A stretch of 64,000 nucleotides of DNA from Streptomyces griseoluteus (GCF_004784465.1 NZ_SRRU01000001.1:186001-250000), one strand, 5' to 3'. Positions 16,705 to 26,254 are shown, numbered from the stretch's first letter. Notes: generated by a model from the sequence alone, not told the origin. A program made the numbers and translations.

Positions 16705-19011
16705 CTACTCCACCGGTGTCACCGAGGTCCGGCAGCGCAGCACCCGGTCCGGCCCGGCCTCCCGCACCGGCCCGGTCAGCCGCAGCCGGGTGGTGTGCCG
16801 GACCTCGGCGCCGGACGGGCCGAGCCGCAGCTCCAGCAGCCCCGGCTCGACCACCCGCACCCCCGCGAGGCCGGTGAAGGACGCCAGGTCGGCGTGGAAG
16901 GCGAAGGTGACCCGGCGGGCCTCGCCGGGCGCCAGCTCGACCCGCTGATAGCCGACCAGCCGTACGTCCGGCCGGGTCACCGAGGCCACCGGGTCGTGCA
17001 GATAGAGCTGGACCACCTCCGCGCCCGTCCGCGCCCCGGTGTTGCGCACGGTCACCGTCACCTCGTACGACCCGTCCGTGGCGGTCTCCGCCTCCGGCGG
17101 GCCGAAGTCCGTCCAGGCGAAGGTGGTGTACGACAGACCGTGGCCGAAGGGGTGCAGCGGGGTCGGGTCGAAGCTGCTGACCTCGCTCGCCAGGCCCAGC
17201 GGCGGCTGGAGGTAGGTCCAGGGCTGGCCGCCCGGCGTACGCGGCACGCTCACCGGCAGGCGCCCGGAGGGGTTCACCCGGCCCGCCAGGACCCCGGCCA
17301 GCGCCGGGCCGCCCTCCTCGCCGGGGAAGAAGGCCTGCACCACCGCGCCGAGCCGCCCCGCCCAGCGGCCCAGCGCGTAGGGGCGCCCGGTGAGCAGCAC
17401 CAGCACCACCGGCGTGCCGGTGGCCACCAGTGCGTCCAGCAAGTCGCCCTGGACACCCGGCAGGCGCAGGTCGGCCGCGTCGCAGCCCTCGCCGGAGGTA
17501 CCGCGCCCGAACAGCCCGGCCCGGTCGCCGAGCACCGCCACGCACACGTCCGCCTCCGCCGCGCGGGCCACCGCCCCGGCGAAGCCGGAGGAGTCCGGGT
17601 CCGACACCCCGCACCCTTGCGTGAACGTCACCTCCGCGTCCGGGAGTTCGGCCCGCAGCGCCTCCAGCACGGTGGGGATCGCGATGCCCGGCGCGACACC
17701 GGGGTGGTGGGGGAGGACGTGGGCCGGGAAGGAATAGCAGCCGAGCATGGCCAGCGGGTCGGCGGCGCGCGGGCCGACCACCGCGATCCGGGCGCCGGGG
17801 GCCAGCGGGAGAAGGTCCGCCGGGTTCTCCAGCAGGATCACCGACTCCTCCGCCAGCCGCCGGGCCAGCGCCCGCCCCTCGGGGGGGTCCAGGACCACGG
17901 GACCGGCCGGCTCCGGGTCCCAGTCGGGGTCCAGCAGGCCCAGCTCGCACTTCTGGAGCAGCACCCGGCGGGCCGCCCGGTCCACCAGGGCCTCCGGGAC
18001 GCGGCCCGCCTCGACGGCGTCGACCAGCGACGTGCCGTAGCAGTCCACGGTGGGCAGTTCCACGTCCACGCCCGCCTCCAGCGCCAGGCGGGCGGCCCCG
18101 GCGCGGTCCTCGGCGAGCCGGTGCTGGGTGCGCAGGAAACCGATGCCGAAGTAGTCCGCGACCACCGTGCCGGTGAACCCCCACTCCTCGCGCAGCACCC
18201 CGGTCAGCAGCCGGGCGTCGGCCGAGGCGGGCACCCCGTCCGTCTCGGTGTACGCGGCCATCACCGACCGTGCCCCGCCCTCGCGCAGCGCCAGCTCGAA
18301 GGGCGGTAGCGTCACGTCGGCCAGCTCCCGCGCGCCCGCCCGTACCGGCGCGAGATTGCGGGCGCCCGCCGAGGCCGCGTACCCGGCGAAGTGCTTCAGC
18401 GTGGCGACGATTCCGGCCGACTCCAGGCCGCGTACGTAGGCGGCGCCGACGGTGCCGACCAGGTACGGGTCCTCGCCGATCGTCTCCTCCACGCGGCCCC
18501 AGCGCGCGTCGCGGACCACGTCCAGCACCGGGGCGAGGCCCTGGTGGACGCCGGCCGCCCGCAGGTCGCCGCCGATACGGGCGCCCACCTCGGCCACCAG
18601 CTCCGGGTCGAAGGAGGCGCCCCAGGCGAGCGGCACCGGATAGGCGGTGGCGCCCCAGGCGGTGAACCCGGCCAGGCACTCCTCGTGGGCGAGGGCGGGG
18701 ATGCCGAAGCGGCCCGCGGCGGCGATCCGGCGCTGGGCGGCGGCGAGGGCGCGGGCCCCCTGCCCGGGGTCGACCGGGGCGGTGCCGAAGGAGCGGGTGA
18801 GCTGGCCCAGGCCGTGCGCGATCAGCTCGTCCCAGTCCGGCACCGCGCTCATCTCGCTCTGCAGCGGGGCGACTTCGCCGCCGTCCGGGCCGGCGCCCAC
18901 CCAGACGCCGTACAGCTGGGCGGTCTTCTCGCGCAGCGTCATCCGGGACAGCAGGTCCTCGACGCGTTCGGCGGCGGGCAGGGCGGGGTCGCGCCAGGCG
19001 GCGGAGGTCAT
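16705..19011 (-). CDS. Glycoside hydrolase family 3 (beta-glucosidase or beta-xylosidase)
   Basis: Cytoplasmic exo-acting glycosidase that would split imported beta-linked oligosaccharides. The 768-aa protein has the GH3 N-domain (MTLREKTAQLYGVW, GRVEETIGEDPYLVG, VATLKHFAGYAA), the nucleophile region TGTVVADYFGIGFLRTQH (Asp in ADYFG), and the C-domain with acid/base motif FGRGTSGEGCDAADL. A fibronectin III-like end follows (HPFGHGLSYTTF, then PGLLELRLG). No signal peptide is seen. ATG at 19011 has AGGAG 5 nt upstream. It ends an operon with an ABC importer. Length and neighbours resemble Streptomyces bxlA, but substrate specificity cannot be read from sequence. Confidence 0.9.
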   Translation of the reverse strand: MTSAAWRDPALPAAERVEDLLSRMTLREKTAQLYGVWVGAGPDGGEVAPLQSEMSAVPDWDELIAHGLGQLTRSFGTAPVDPGQGARALAAAQRRIAAAGRFGIPALAHEECLAGFTAWGATAYPVPLAWGASFDPELVAEVGARIGGDLRAAGVHQGLAPVLDVVRDARWGRVEETIGEDPYLVGTVGAAYVRGLESAGIVATLKHFAGYAASAGARNLAPVRAGARELADVTLPPFELALREGGARSVMAAYTETDGVPASADARLLTGVLREEWGFTGTVVADYFGIGFLRTQHRLAEDRAGAARLALEAGVDVELPTVDCYGTSLVDAVEAGRVPEALVDRAARRVLLQKCELGLLDPDWDPEPAGPVVLDPPEGRALARRLAEESVILLENPADLLPLAPGARIAVVGPRAADPLAMLGCYSFPAHVLPHHPGVAPGIAIPTVLEALRAELPDAEVTFTQGCGVSDPDSSGFAGAVARAAEADVCVAVLGDRAGLFGRGTSGEGCDAADLRLPGVQGDLLDALVATGTPVVLVLLTGRPYALGRWAGRLGAVVQAFFPGEEGGPALAGVLAGRVNPSGRLPVSVPRTPGGQPWTYLQPPLGLASEVSSFDPTPLHPFGHGLSYTTFAWTDFGPPEAETATDGSYEVTVTVRNTGARTGAEVVQLYLHDPVASVTRPDVRLVGYQRVELAPGEARRVTFAFHADLASFTGLAGVRVVEPGLLELRLGPSGAEVRHTTRLRLTGPVREAGPDRVLRCRTSVTPVE

Positions 19012-19043
19012 GGAACTCCTGTCGGGAGACGTGGGGGAGCCGG

Positions 19044-19862
19044 TCACTTGCCGCCCGCGCCCATCAGGCCGCCGACCAGGGTGCGCCGGGCCACCAGGTA
19101 GACGGCGAACACGGGGACGCCGGAGAGGACGACCGAGGCGAGCAGGGCGGGGATGTTCACGCCGAACTGGCTGACATAGGTGAACAGGCCGAGGGTCAGC
19201 ATCCGGCTGTCCTCGGACTGGGTGAAGATCAGCGGGAAGAGGAAGCCGTTCCACGCCTGGAGGGACGCGTAGACCACGACGGTGCCGATGCCGCCCCGGG
19301 CCAGCGGCACGACCAGCCGGAACAGCATCCGGGCCGGTGACGCGCCGTCCAGTGCCATCGCCTCGTACAGCTCCTCGGGGATGTCCCGCAGGGTGCCGGT
19401 GAGCACCAGCACGGACACCGGCATGGCGAAGGCGGCGGTCGGCAGGGCGACGGCGAGCAGGCTGTCGTAGAGGTTCAGCTTGGTGATCATCAGGTAGAGC
19501 GGGACCACCACCGCCTGCGCTGGGACGGCGACGCCGAGCAGGAACAGCCGGAACGCGCCGCCCGACCAGACGCCGCGGGTGCGCACGGCGACGTACGCCA
19601 GCGGGACGCACAGCACCAGGACGATCCCCACCACCACGGCCGCGACCAGGACGGTGTTGGCCAGGAAGTGGCCGAAGCCGTTGTCCAGGACGGTGCCGTA
19701 GTTGGCGAGGGTGGGGTGGTGCGGCGGGCGCAGGGCGTTGCCGCCGAGTGCCTCGTCCTGGCGGGTCAGGGACACCGAGACCATGACGTAGACCGGGACG
19801 AGGACGACGGCGAGCCAGATCACCGCGCCCAGGCCCGCCAGCGGGTTGGCCGGGCGGCTCAC
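19044..19862 (-). CDS. Carbohydrate ABC transporter permease (MalG type)
   Basis: Inner-membrane component of a CUT1-type sugar importer. The 272-aa protein has about six transmembrane segments (first at residues 10-30, LGAVIWLAVVLVPVYVMVSV). The EAA loop EAMALDGASPARMLFRLVVPL docks to the ATPase. GTG at 19862 lies 4 bp after the upstream permease stop. No ATPase gene is present in the operon, as is usual for Streptomyces CUT1 systems that share the MsiK ATPase encoded elsewhere. The GH3 gene follows after 32 bp. Confidence 0.92.
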   Translation of the reverse strand: MSRPANPLAGLGAVIWLAVVLVPVYVMVSVSLTRQDEALGGNALRPPHHPTLANYGTVLDNGFGHFLANTVLVAAVVVGIVLVLCVPLAYVAVRTRGVWSGGAFRLFLLGVAVPAQAVVVPLYLMITKLNLYDSLLAVALPTAAFAMPVSVLVLTGTLRDIPEELYEAMALDGASPARMLFRLVVPLARGGIGTVVVYASLQAWNGFLFPLIFTQSEDSRMLTLGLFTYVSQFGVNIPALLASVVLSGVPVFAVYLVARRTLVGGLMGAGGK

Positions 19863-19866
19863 GGCG

Positions 19867-20727
19867 TCACATTCCTTCCCGGGTGCTGCGCATGGCGCCG
19901 AAGCCGGTCACCCGGACCAGCAGCAGCGACAGCGCGGTGGCGGCCACGACCAGGAAGGACGCGATGGCGCTCGCGTAACCGAAGTCGTACGCCTTGAAGC
20001 CCGCCTCGTACATCAGGTACGGCAGGATCGCGGTGTCGGTGCCGGGGCCGCCCTGGGTGAGGATCAGCACGGTCTCGAAGTAGGTCAGCGAGCCGACCAC
20101 CATCAGCACCAGTGAGGTCGCCGCCGTGTTGCGGAGCTGGGGCAGGGTGATGGAGCGGAACCGGCGCAGGCGTCCGGCGCCGTCGATCGCGGCCGCCTGG
20201 TAGAGCACCTCGGGGATCTGCCGGGCGCCACCCTGGTAGATCAGGGTGTGGAACGGGATGAACTGCCAGCCGCCGACGAAGACCAGGGCGAGGAACGCCC
20301 CGGAGGTCGTGCCGAGGGTGTCGCCGGGCACGATGCCGAAGTTGGGGTCGAGCAGGGCGTAGAACAGCAGCGAGACGGCGGTCGAGGAGAGCAGGAACGG
20401 CACGAAGAAGACCGCCGACAGCACCGCCCGGTTGCGCTGCGGGCCCGCCGCCCAGACGCCGAGGAGCAGGGCGGCGGTCGTCTGGAAGGCGCAGCTCACC
20501 ACGGTCAGCGCGACGGTGACGCCCAGCGAGCGGGTGAGCCGGCCGTCGGTCAGCAGGGCGTGCCAGTTGGCCAGTCCGGCCGGGCGCGGCTCGCCCAGGC
20601 CGTTCCATGAGGTGAAGGACAGGCCGAACGCCAGGGCCATCGGGACCAGGGCGAAGAAGCCGAAGAACAGCACGGCGGGCAGCGCCCAGGAGGGGTGCGG
20701 GCGGCCGGCGCCTCGCGCGGCGCTCAC
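19867..20727 (-). CDS. Carbohydrate ABC transporter permease (MalF type)
   Basis: Second membrane subunit of the same importer. The 286-aa protein has six hydrophobic segments and the EAA loop [23 protein letters not shown]. Typical MalF-type features are [11 protein letters not shown] in the first periplasmic loop and [19 protein letters not shown] near the end. The GTG start overlaps the stop of the binding-protein gene by 4 nt, so the two are translationally coupled. Confidence 0.92.
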   Translation of the reverse strand: MSAARGAGRPHPSWALPAVLFFGFFALVPMALAFGLSFTSWNGLGEPRPAGLANWHALLTDGRLTRSLGVTVALTVVSCAFQTTAALLLGVWAAGPQRNRAVLSAVFFVPFLLSSTAVSLLFYALLDPNFGIVPGDTLGTTSGAFLALVFVGGWQFIPFHTLIYQGGARQIPEVLYQAAAIDGAGRLRRFRSITLPQLRNTAATSLVLMVVGSLTYFETVLILTQGGPGTDTAILPYLMYEAGFKAYDFGYASAIASFLVVAATALSLLLVRVTGFGAMRSTREGM

Positions 20728-22031
20728 TTCAGCGCCTTCAGCGCCGCCACGAACCGCTCCGGCGACGACTTGCCGACGAAGAGCTTGTTGACCTCGGTGA
20801 GCATCGGGGTGGCCGCGTCCGGGTCGACCGCCTGGTCCCAGCTCAGCGTGAAGGCGGGGGCCTCGCGGACCAACCGGTACTGGAAGCGGGCGAACTCGGG
20901 GCTCGGGGAGGCGTCCAGCAGCTTGTCGGCATTGGCGGTGGCGGGCACGTCGCCGTTGGCTATCAGCTCGCGGGCGTAGGTCTGCGAGGCACAGGTCCGC
21001 AGGAAGGCGAGCGCGGTGTCCTTGTTGCGGGTACGGGTGTTCACGGACCAGTAGTTGGTGGGGTTGCCGACCACGTTGCGGACGTCACCGGCGCCGCCGT
21101 CGAACTCCGGGAAGGGGCACCAGCCCAGGTGCCCGCGGGCGAAGTCCGGGAACTTGCCGAGCTGGGTGGAGTACTCCCAGGACCCCATCAGGTGCATCGC
21201 GGCCTTGCCCTTGGCGAGCGCGGCCGGTGCCCCGCCGTTGGTGTACGCGACCGAGCTGAAGCCCTTGCCGAAGGCGCCGTCGTCGACGAGTTCGCGTACC
21301 GTCCGGGCGGCCTTCAGTACGGCGGGGTCGCCCCAGCCGGCCGGGTCGCCGTTCTTGACCCGGTCGAAGACCTCCGGGCCGCCGATCCGGTCCACCAGGT
21401 ACTCCAGCCACATCAGTTCGGGCCAGATGTCGGCGCCGCCGAGGGCGAAGGGGGTGATCCCGGCCTTCTTGAGCCTGGCGTTGTTGTCGAGGAGCTGGTC
21501 CCAGGTGGCGGGCGGCTTCAGGCCGTGCTCGGCGAACAGGGTCTTGTTGTAGAAGAGGATCACCGGCTGCATGCCGCGCATCGGGATGCCGTACTCCCGG
21601 CCGCCGAGCGCCCCGGCGGCGAGGACGGAGGGCAGGAAGCCGTTCTTCAGCACCGGGTCGCCGGCGATGGTGCCGGTGAGGTCGACGATCTGGCCGGCCT
21701 CCCGGTACGCCTTGATGGAGCCGCCGCCCCAGTTGAAGAACACGTCCGGGGCGTTGGGGGAGCCCATCGCGGTGCGCAGCTTGGCCGGGTACTCCGCGCC
21801 GGGCACCTTCTCCAGCCGCAGGCTGCCCTTGGTCTCGCGGGCCGCCGCCGAGGCGTTGAACCGGGAGACCGCCTTCGCCTGCACCTTGGCCGCGTCGTCG
21901 CCGTACACGAACGCGGTGAGGGTGCCGTCCGAGCCGCCGGGGCCGCCGGAGCCGCAGGCGGTGAGACCGGCGGCCGAGACGAGGGCGGTGGTGCCCGCGC
22001 CGAGGAACCAGCGTCTGCTGTAGGTCTCCAT
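20724..22031 (-). CDS. Sugar ABC transporter substrate-binding lipoprotein
   Basis: Extracellular solute-binding protein family 1, capturing oligosaccharide for the adjacent permeases. The 435-aa precursor starts [13 protein letters not shown], a twin-arginine-like signal, with lipobox LTACG (Cys about residue 26), suggesting Tat export and lipid anchoring. Further family features are [12 protein letters not shown] and [15 protein letters not shown] at 22031 is chosen because signal peptide and GAGGGG lie there; the longer upstream frame crosses the divergent regulator. It is the first gene of the operon, behind probable LacI operators. It resembles BxlE/CebE-type proteins; the ligand is uncertain. 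Confidence 0.9.
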   Translation of the reverse strand: METYSRRWFLGAGTTALVSAAGLTACGSGGPGGSDGTLTAFVYGDDAAKVQAKAVSRFNASAAARETKGSLRLEKVPGAEYPAKLRTAMGSPNAPDVFFNWGGGSIKAYREAGQIVDLTGTIAGDPVLKNGFLPSVLAAGALGGREYGIPMRGMQPVILFYNKTLFAEHGLKPPATWDQLLDNNARLKKAGITPFALGGADIWPELMWLEYLVDRIGGPEVFDRVKNGDPAGWGDPAVLKAARTVRELVDDGAFGKGFSSVAYTNGGAPAALAKGKAAMHLMGSWEYSTQLGKFPDFARGHLGWCPFPEFDGGAGDVRNVVGNPTNYWSVNTRTRNKDTALAFLRTCASQTYARELIANGDVPATANADKLLDASPSPEFARFQYRLVREAPAFTLSWDQAVDPDAATPMLTEVNKLFVGKSSPERFVAALKALK

Positions 22032-22058
22032 GTGCCGGGCACCCCTCACGATCGTGGC

Positions 22059-22095
22059 CGAAAGTTTCGAGCGAAAACTCGAATGTTCCGGGAAC
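22059..22095 (+). promoter_or_regulatory. Probable LacI-type operators between importer and regulator
   Basis: Three dyads are packed in the 118-bp divergent gap: CGAAA-G-TTTCG (22059-22069), TCGAG-N6-CTCGA (22067-22082) and GTTCC-G-GGAAC (22085-22095). TTTCG-AG-CGAAA (22065-22076) bridges the first two. LacI-family repressors bind such palindromes, and the first is repeated after the regulator gene. Confidence 0.6.
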
Positions 22096-22149
22096 CTAAG
22101 GCCGTCCTGAGGGTTCGTCAAGGGGTCGCGCAGGGCTACGATCACGACC

Positions 22150-23178
22150 ATGGAACCGTCGAAGACCGCAGCGAAGCGGAGCGCCACGCTCGCCGAGATC
22201 GCCCGAGAGGCCGGGGTGTCGGCTCCGACTGTTTCGAAGGTGCTGAACGGCCGGGCCGACGTGGCGGCGGCCACCCGTACCCGCGTCGAGGAGCTGCTGC
22301 GCACCCACGGCTACCGGCGCAGGCGGGCCGAGGTCACCCGCTCGCCGCTGATCGAGCTGGTCTTCCACGAGCTGGAGAGCGCCTGGGCGATGGAGGTCAT
22401 CCGGGGCGTGGAGAACGTCGCCCGCGACGCCGGGCTGAGCGTGGTCCTCTCCGAGAGCGCCGGGCGCCTCACGCCGGGCCGGACCTGGGCCGACCAGGTG
22501 GCCGGCCGCCGGCCGCACGGGGTGATCCTGGTGCTGTCCGGGCTCGACGCGGCCCAGCAGGCCCTGCTGACCAGCCGTTCCGTGCCCTTCGTGGTGATGG
22601 ACCCGGCGGGCGATCCGGGGGCCGACGTCCCCTCGGTCGGCGCCACCAACTGGCAGGGCGGGCTCGCCGCCACCCGGCATCTGATCGACCTCGGGCACAC
22701 CCGGATCGGCGCGATCGGCGGCCCCTCGCGCATGATGTGCGCCCGCGCCCGCCTCGACGGCTACCGGGCCGCGCTGGAGACCGCCGGCCTGCCCGCCGAC
22801 CCGGCGCTGATCCGGGAGGGCGACTTCCACCACGAGTCCGGCCACCGCCTCGGCCTCGGCCTGCTCGGCCGTCCCGACCGGCCCACGGCCGTCTTCGCGG
22901 GCAACGACCTCCAGGCGCTCGGCCTGTACGAGGCCGCCCGCGAACTGGGGCTGCGCGTACCGGAGGACGTGAGCGTCGTCGGCTTCGACGACCTGCCCGT
23001 CGCCCGCTGGGTGGGCCCGCCGCTGACCACCGTGCGCCAGCCGCTGACCGAGATGGCCGAGGCGGCGGCGCGGCTGGTGCTGGAGCTGGGGCGCGGGGAG
23101 CGTGAGCGGACGGCCACCCGGCTGGAGCTGGCGACCAGCCTGGTGGTGCGGTCGAGCACGGCGGCCCCGGCTGGGTAA
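22150..23178 (+). CDS. LacI-family transcriptional regulator of the sugar operon
   Basis: Predicted ligand-responsive repressor of the divergent importer and glycosidase genes. The 342-aa protein has the Lac[27 protein letters not shown] (seen about residues 13-35). The hinge helix and a periplasmic-binding-like domain follow ([69 protein letters not shown]). TACGAT lies 7 nt before the ATG and no Shine-Dalgarno is present, so it is probably leaderless. Order and content are like bxlR-bxlEFGA of other streptomycetes; the effector is unknown. Confidence 0.92.
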   Translation: MEPSKTAAKRSATLAEIAREAGVSAPTVSKVLNGRADVAAATRTRVEELLRTHGYRRRRAEVTRSPLIELVFHELESAWAMEVIRGVENVARDAGLSVVLSESAGRLTPGRTWADQVAGRRPHGVILVLSGLDAAQQALLTSRSVPFVVMDPAGDPGADVPSVGATNWQGGLAATRHLIDLGHTRIGAIGGPSRMMCARARLDGYRAALETAGLPADPALIREGDFHHESGHRLGLGLLGRPDRPTAVFAGNDLQALGLYEAARELGLRVPEDVSVVGFDDLPVARWVGPPLTTVRQPLTEMAEAAARLVLELGRGERERTATRLELATSLVVRSSTAAPAG

Positions 23179-23185
23179 GGCGGCT

Positions 23186-23198
23186 CCGAAAGTTTCGA
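23186..23198 (+). promoter_or_regulatory. Second copy of the CGAAAGTTTCG operator-like site
   Basis: The 13 bases CCGAAAGTTTCGA seen in the divergent promoter (22058-22070) recur here, 7 bp after the LacI gene stop and 5 bp before the end of the convergent methyltransferase gene. It may be an auxiliary operator; the function is inferred only from the repeat. Confidence 0.45.
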
Positions 23199-23203
23199 AG
23201 AGG

Positions 23204-24388
23204 CTAGGCCGGGTGTCCGATCAGCATGGCCGGGGCGCCCGCCACGCGGGTCATGAACACGGTCGCGGCGTTGGGTCCCTGCGGCTTGACCTTCCGGCGC
23301 AGCTCCTCCGGCTCGACCGCCGAGCCGCGCTTCTTCACGGTCAGGTTGCCGACCCCGCGCTCCCGCAGCAGCGCCTTCAGCTTCTTGACGTTGAACGGCA
23401 TCCGGTCGGTGATCTCGTAGGCGGTGGCGTACGGGGTCGGGTGGAGTTCGTCGGCGGTGATGTAGGCGATCGTCTCGTCCAGCAGGCCGCCGTCCAGCTC
23501 CTCAGCGACCTCCGCGACCAGATGGGCCCGGATCACCGCGCCGTCCGGCTCGTACAGGTACCGGCCGGGCGTGCGCACCGCCGGGTCGGGCAGGCCCCGG
23601 CCCTCAAGGGTGCGCGGGCCGGGGAGGAGGGTGGCGCGGACGCCGCCCGGTGCTGCGGTGCCGAACCAGAGCACGGCCTCCTTCACGTCCCCACCGTCCG
23701 AGATCCACTCCGCCTCGGCCTCGGCGGGCACCGCCTCGTGCGGGATGCCGGGCGCGATCTTCAGGGCGGCGCGGGGCGCGGCGAGCGCGGTGGCCACGGC
23801 CCAGGACAGGGGCGGTGAGTACGCCTCCGGGTCGAAGATCCGGCCGCGTCCGCCGCGCCGGGCGGGGTCCACGAACACCGCGTCGTATCCGGCGGTGTCC
23901 ACCTCGGTGACGTCGGCCTCGCGCACCTCGATCAGGTCGGCGAGCCCCAGCACCTCGGCGTTGGCCCGCGCGACGGCCGCGGTCAGCGGGTCCCGGTCCA
24001 CCGCGAGCACCCGGATGCCCGCGCGGGCCAGGGCGAGCGCGTCGCCGCCGATCCCGCAGCACAGGTCGGCCACCGAGGCGACCCCGAGCGCCCGCATCCG
24101 CTCCGCGCGGTACGCGGCCACGCTCGCCCGCGTGGACTGCTCGACCCCGTTGGGCGTGAAGAACATCCGCCGCGCGTCCTCCGCGCCGAACTTGGCCTCC
24201 GCCCGCTGACGCAGCCGGGCCTGGCCGAGGGCGGCGGACACCAGCCCGGCCGGGTGGGTGCGGCGCAGCCGGGTGGCCACGGCGAGTTCGTCGGCCGGCG
24301 CGGTGCCGCGCACCTCGTCGAGGAGGGCCCGGCCCTCGTCGGTGCGCAGCGCGTGGAATCCCTGGAGGGCGGAGAGCTGGTCGTTCAC
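23204..24388 (-). CDS. Class I SAM-dependent methyltransferase with THUMP-like domain
   Basis: Predicted methyltransferase, possibly acting on RNA; the substrate is unknown. The 394-aa protein has an N-terminal helical region, then the SAM motif VADLCCGIGGDALALA, a second acidic loop VLAVDRDPLTA, and DAVFVDPARRGGRGRIFDPE. A C-terminal THUMP-like region contains TDRMPFNVKKLKALLRERGVG and LTVKKRGSAVEPEELRRK. GTG at 24388 is taken because the conserved N-terminus begins there and CACAAT lies 6 nt before it. It is convergent with the LacI gene (25-bp gap) and divergent from the deacetylase gene. Confidence 0.85.
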   Translation of the reverse strand: MNDQLSALQGFHALRTDEGRALLDEVRGTAPADELAVATRLRRTHPAGLVSAALGQARLRQRAEAKFGAEDARRMFFTPNGVEQSTRASVAAYRAERMRALGVASVADLCCGIGGDALALARAGIRVLAVDRDPLTAAVARANAEVLGLADLIEVREADVTEVDTAGYDAVFVDPARRGGRGRIFDPEAYSPPLSWAVATALAAPRAALKIAPGIPHEAVPAEAEAEWISDGGDVKEAVLWFGTAAPGGVRATLLPGPRTLEGRGLPDPAVRTPGRYLYEPDGAVIRAHLVAEVAEELDGGLLDETIAYITADELHPTPYATAYEITDRMPFNVKKLKALLRERGVGNLTVKKRGSAVEPEELRRKVKPQGPNAATVFMTRVAGAPAMLIGHPA

Positions 24389-24478
24389 CGGCTCATTGTG
24401 GGCCAGTCGGTGGACCGTACGCCTCCGGCGGCGGTGTCGGGCCGGGATCGGGGCGGGGTCCTGCCAAGATCCGGCACC

Positions 24479-25429
24479 ATGCGACATGTAGGACAAAATG
24501 ACAAATGCTGGGCCAGTTCCCGGTCCCTGGCCGTGCGTTGCTCCGTCGCCGTGCTGGCCGCGGCCGCCGTGCTCACCCGATGCTCGGGGCCCGGCTCCTC
24601 CGGCTCCTCCGGCTCTTCCGGTTCCTCCGGTTCCTCCGGCTCCGCTCCGGCCGGCCAGGGTGGGCCCGCCAAGGCCCCCGACGCCGCCTCGGCCCGCCTC
24701 GCGGAGCAGCGGCGCATGGTGGCCGCGGCCCGCAAGTGGCGGCTCGACCAGGTGCCGCTCACGGCCCCGGCCCCGCCGAAGGTCAAGCCGAGGATCACCG
24801 CGCGCGCGGGTTTCGAGGTGGACCACCAGGAGGACGAGAACCTCCCCCCGGTCTTCACCACCGTCCCCACCGACAAGAAGATCGTCTTCCTCACCATCGA
24901 CGACGGTGCCGAGAAAGACCCCCGGTTCCTCTCGATGATGCGCGAGCTGAAGGTCCCGTACACCGCCTTCCTCAGCGACTACCTGGTGAAGGACGACTAC
25001 GGCTACTTCCGCAAGAGCCAGGCGTACGGCAACACGCTCGACAACCACACCCTGACGCACCCGTACCTGCCCGGTCTCTCCTACGAGCAGCAGCGGCAGG
25101 AGATCTGCGGCATGCAGGACGTCATGGAGAAGCAGTACGGCAAGCGCCCCGAGGTGCTGCGCCCGCCCTACGGCGACTACAACCAGGACACCCTGCGCGC
25201 GGCCAAGTCCTGCGGCATCAAGTACGCGCCGATCTGGAACGAGGAGGTCTTCGTCGACCACTGGGAGTACCGCGAGGACGACCGGCGACTGCGCAAGGGT
25301 GACATCGTTCTCACCCACTTCCGGGGCCCCGACGAGTGGGACGGCACGATGGTCGACGACATGCGCCGCTTCCTCAACAAGGTCACCCGCGAGGGATACG
25401 CCGTGGCGCGCCTGGAGGACTACCTGTGA
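24479..25429 (+). CDS. Exported polysaccharide deacetylase (NodB domain)
   Basis: Predicted carbohydrate esterase 4 enzyme removing acetyl groups from a cell-surface polymer. The 316-aa precursor has an N-terminal hydrophobic signal (about residues 18-35) and a lipobox-like LTRC whose -1 Arg is atypical. A tandem Ser-Ser-Gly repeat tract follows. The NodB domain has motif 1 VFLTIDDGAEKDP, motif 2 DNHTLTHPYLPGLS with the metal His pair, and motif 3 LRPPYGDYN. The start ATG at 24479 gives the shortest frame with a complete signal; CAAGAT lies 8 nt upstream. The next gene overlaps the stop (GTGA) and is a degenerate relative. Confidence 0.88.
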   Translation: MRHVGQNDKCWASSRSLAVRCSVAVLAAAAVLTRCSGPGSSGSSGSSGSSGSSGSAPAGQGGPAKAPDAASARLAEQRRMVAAARKWRLDQVPLTAPAPPKVKPRITARAGFEVDHQEDENLPPVFTTVPTDKKIVFLTIDDGAEKDPRFLSMMRELKVPYTAFLSDYLVKDDYGYFRKSQAYGNTLDNHTLTHPYLPGLSYEQQRQEICGMQDVMEKQYGKRPEVLRPPYGDYNQDTLRAAKSCGIKYAPIWNEEVFVDHWEYREDDRRLRKGDIVLTHFRGPDEWDGTMVDDMRRFLNKVTREGYAVARLEDYL

Positions 25430-26043
25430 GGCGCCGGGCGCGGCGGGCCCACCGCGCGGTACGGGCCGTCGCGCTCGCCTCGGCCGCACTGCTGCTCACC
25501 GGCTGCGCCCAGTCGGTCGACCCCATCGAACGCCTCGGCAAGAAGGCCGCGCAGGGCGTCCACCGCTCGGCCCCTGCGCCCGAACTCGCCTACCGCCGCT
25601 GGGGCCTCACCGCGCCCCTGGCCGCCCCGCCCCGCCGCGCGGCCCAGCCCCGCCGGGCGCGTACGGGGACGCGCGCGGTGGACCATGTGGCCACGGCCGA
25701 CCGGGTCGTCTTCCTGACCTACGACGAGGGGGCCGTACGGGACCGGCGACTGGCCGCCCTGGTCGGCGAACTCCGCCTGCCGGTCACCGTCTTCACCCGC
25801 GCCGATGCCGTCGTCCGCTGGCGCGTCAAGACCGCTCGGCACGGCCTCGTCTACACGGGCGCCCCCGGACACCTGGCCGCCGGCGACATCGTCCGCGTGA
25901 CCCCGGACCGCCAGGGCGCCCTGGCCGAGCGCACCGTGCGAGTGCTGAAGGAGGCGCAGAAAAGGGGCCTGACGCCGGGAAAGCTGGACGACTACCTCCA
26001 GGACGCCGTGGGGGCGCGCCTCCCGGCAGCACGGCGGAGGTGA
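25426..26043 (+). CDS. Lipoprotein with degenerate polysaccharide-deacetylase domain
   Basis: The 205-aa precursor has a clear lipoprotein signal ([14 protein letters not shown]). After a basic linker it resembles the neighbouring NodB domain only in parts: [20 protein letters not shown] matches motif 1 with YDEG in place of [14 protein letters not shown] segment and the terminal [18 protein letters not shown] match the end. The HxxxH metal motif and the RPPYG motif are missing, so it is unlikely to be a working deacetylase. The GTG start overlaps the upstream stop. It probably arose by duplication followed by internal deletion. Confidence 0.78.
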   Translation: MRRRARRAHRAVRAVALASAALLLTGCAQSVDPIERLGKKAAQGVHRSAPAPELAYRRWGLTAPLAAPPRRAAQPRRARTGTRAVDHVATADRVVFLTYDEGAVRDRRLAALVGELRLPVTVFTRADAVVRWRVKTARHGLVYTGAPGHLAAGDIVRVTPDRQGALAERTVRVLKEAQKRGLTPGKLDDYLQDAVGARLPAARRR

Positions 26044-26081
26044 CTCCAACAGCCGGCGTGTGCCGACGCGCCGCACGGCAA

Positions 26082-26108
26082 TTGGCACTCCGCTTGACCG
26101 AGTGCTAA
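26082..26108 (+). promoter_or_regulatory. CIRCE operator 1 (HrcA site)
   Basis: TTGGCACTC-N9-GAGTGCTAA matches the CIRCE consensus TTAGCACTC-N9-GAGTGCTAA with one mismatch. It is the binding site of the heat-shock repressor HrcA upstream of groES. Confidence 0.92.
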
Positions 26109-26123
26109 CCGCGGTCATAGTCT
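26094..26123 (+). promoter_or_regulatory. groESL promoter
   Basis: TTGACC (26094-26099) is a good -35 lying inside the first CIRCE. Candidate -10 hexamers are CATAGT (26116-26121, 16-bp spacer) or TAGTCT (26118-26123, 18-bp spacer). Overlap with the operator explains repression by HrcA. Confidence 0.7.
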
Positions 26124-26128
26124 CGGCA

Positions 26129-26155
26129 CTGGCACTCGGCACACGAGAGTGCCAA
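26129..26155 (+). promoter_or_regulatory. CIRCE operator 2 (HrcA site)
   Basis: CTGGCACTC-N9-GAGTGCCAA has the same 9-9-9 geometry as CIRCE and lies about 20 bp after the first copy, just downstream of the -10, where it would block transcription. The inner GGCACTC/GAGTGCC bases pair perfectly. Confidence 0.8.
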
Positions 26156-26254
26156 CAAAGCGACGGGCAGGTCCGGCACCCGCGACGACGGATCGACCTG
26201 GTCGCCACCTCAGACAGTCAACCCCGTGAATTCTCAGAAGGGGGAGGTCGGATC

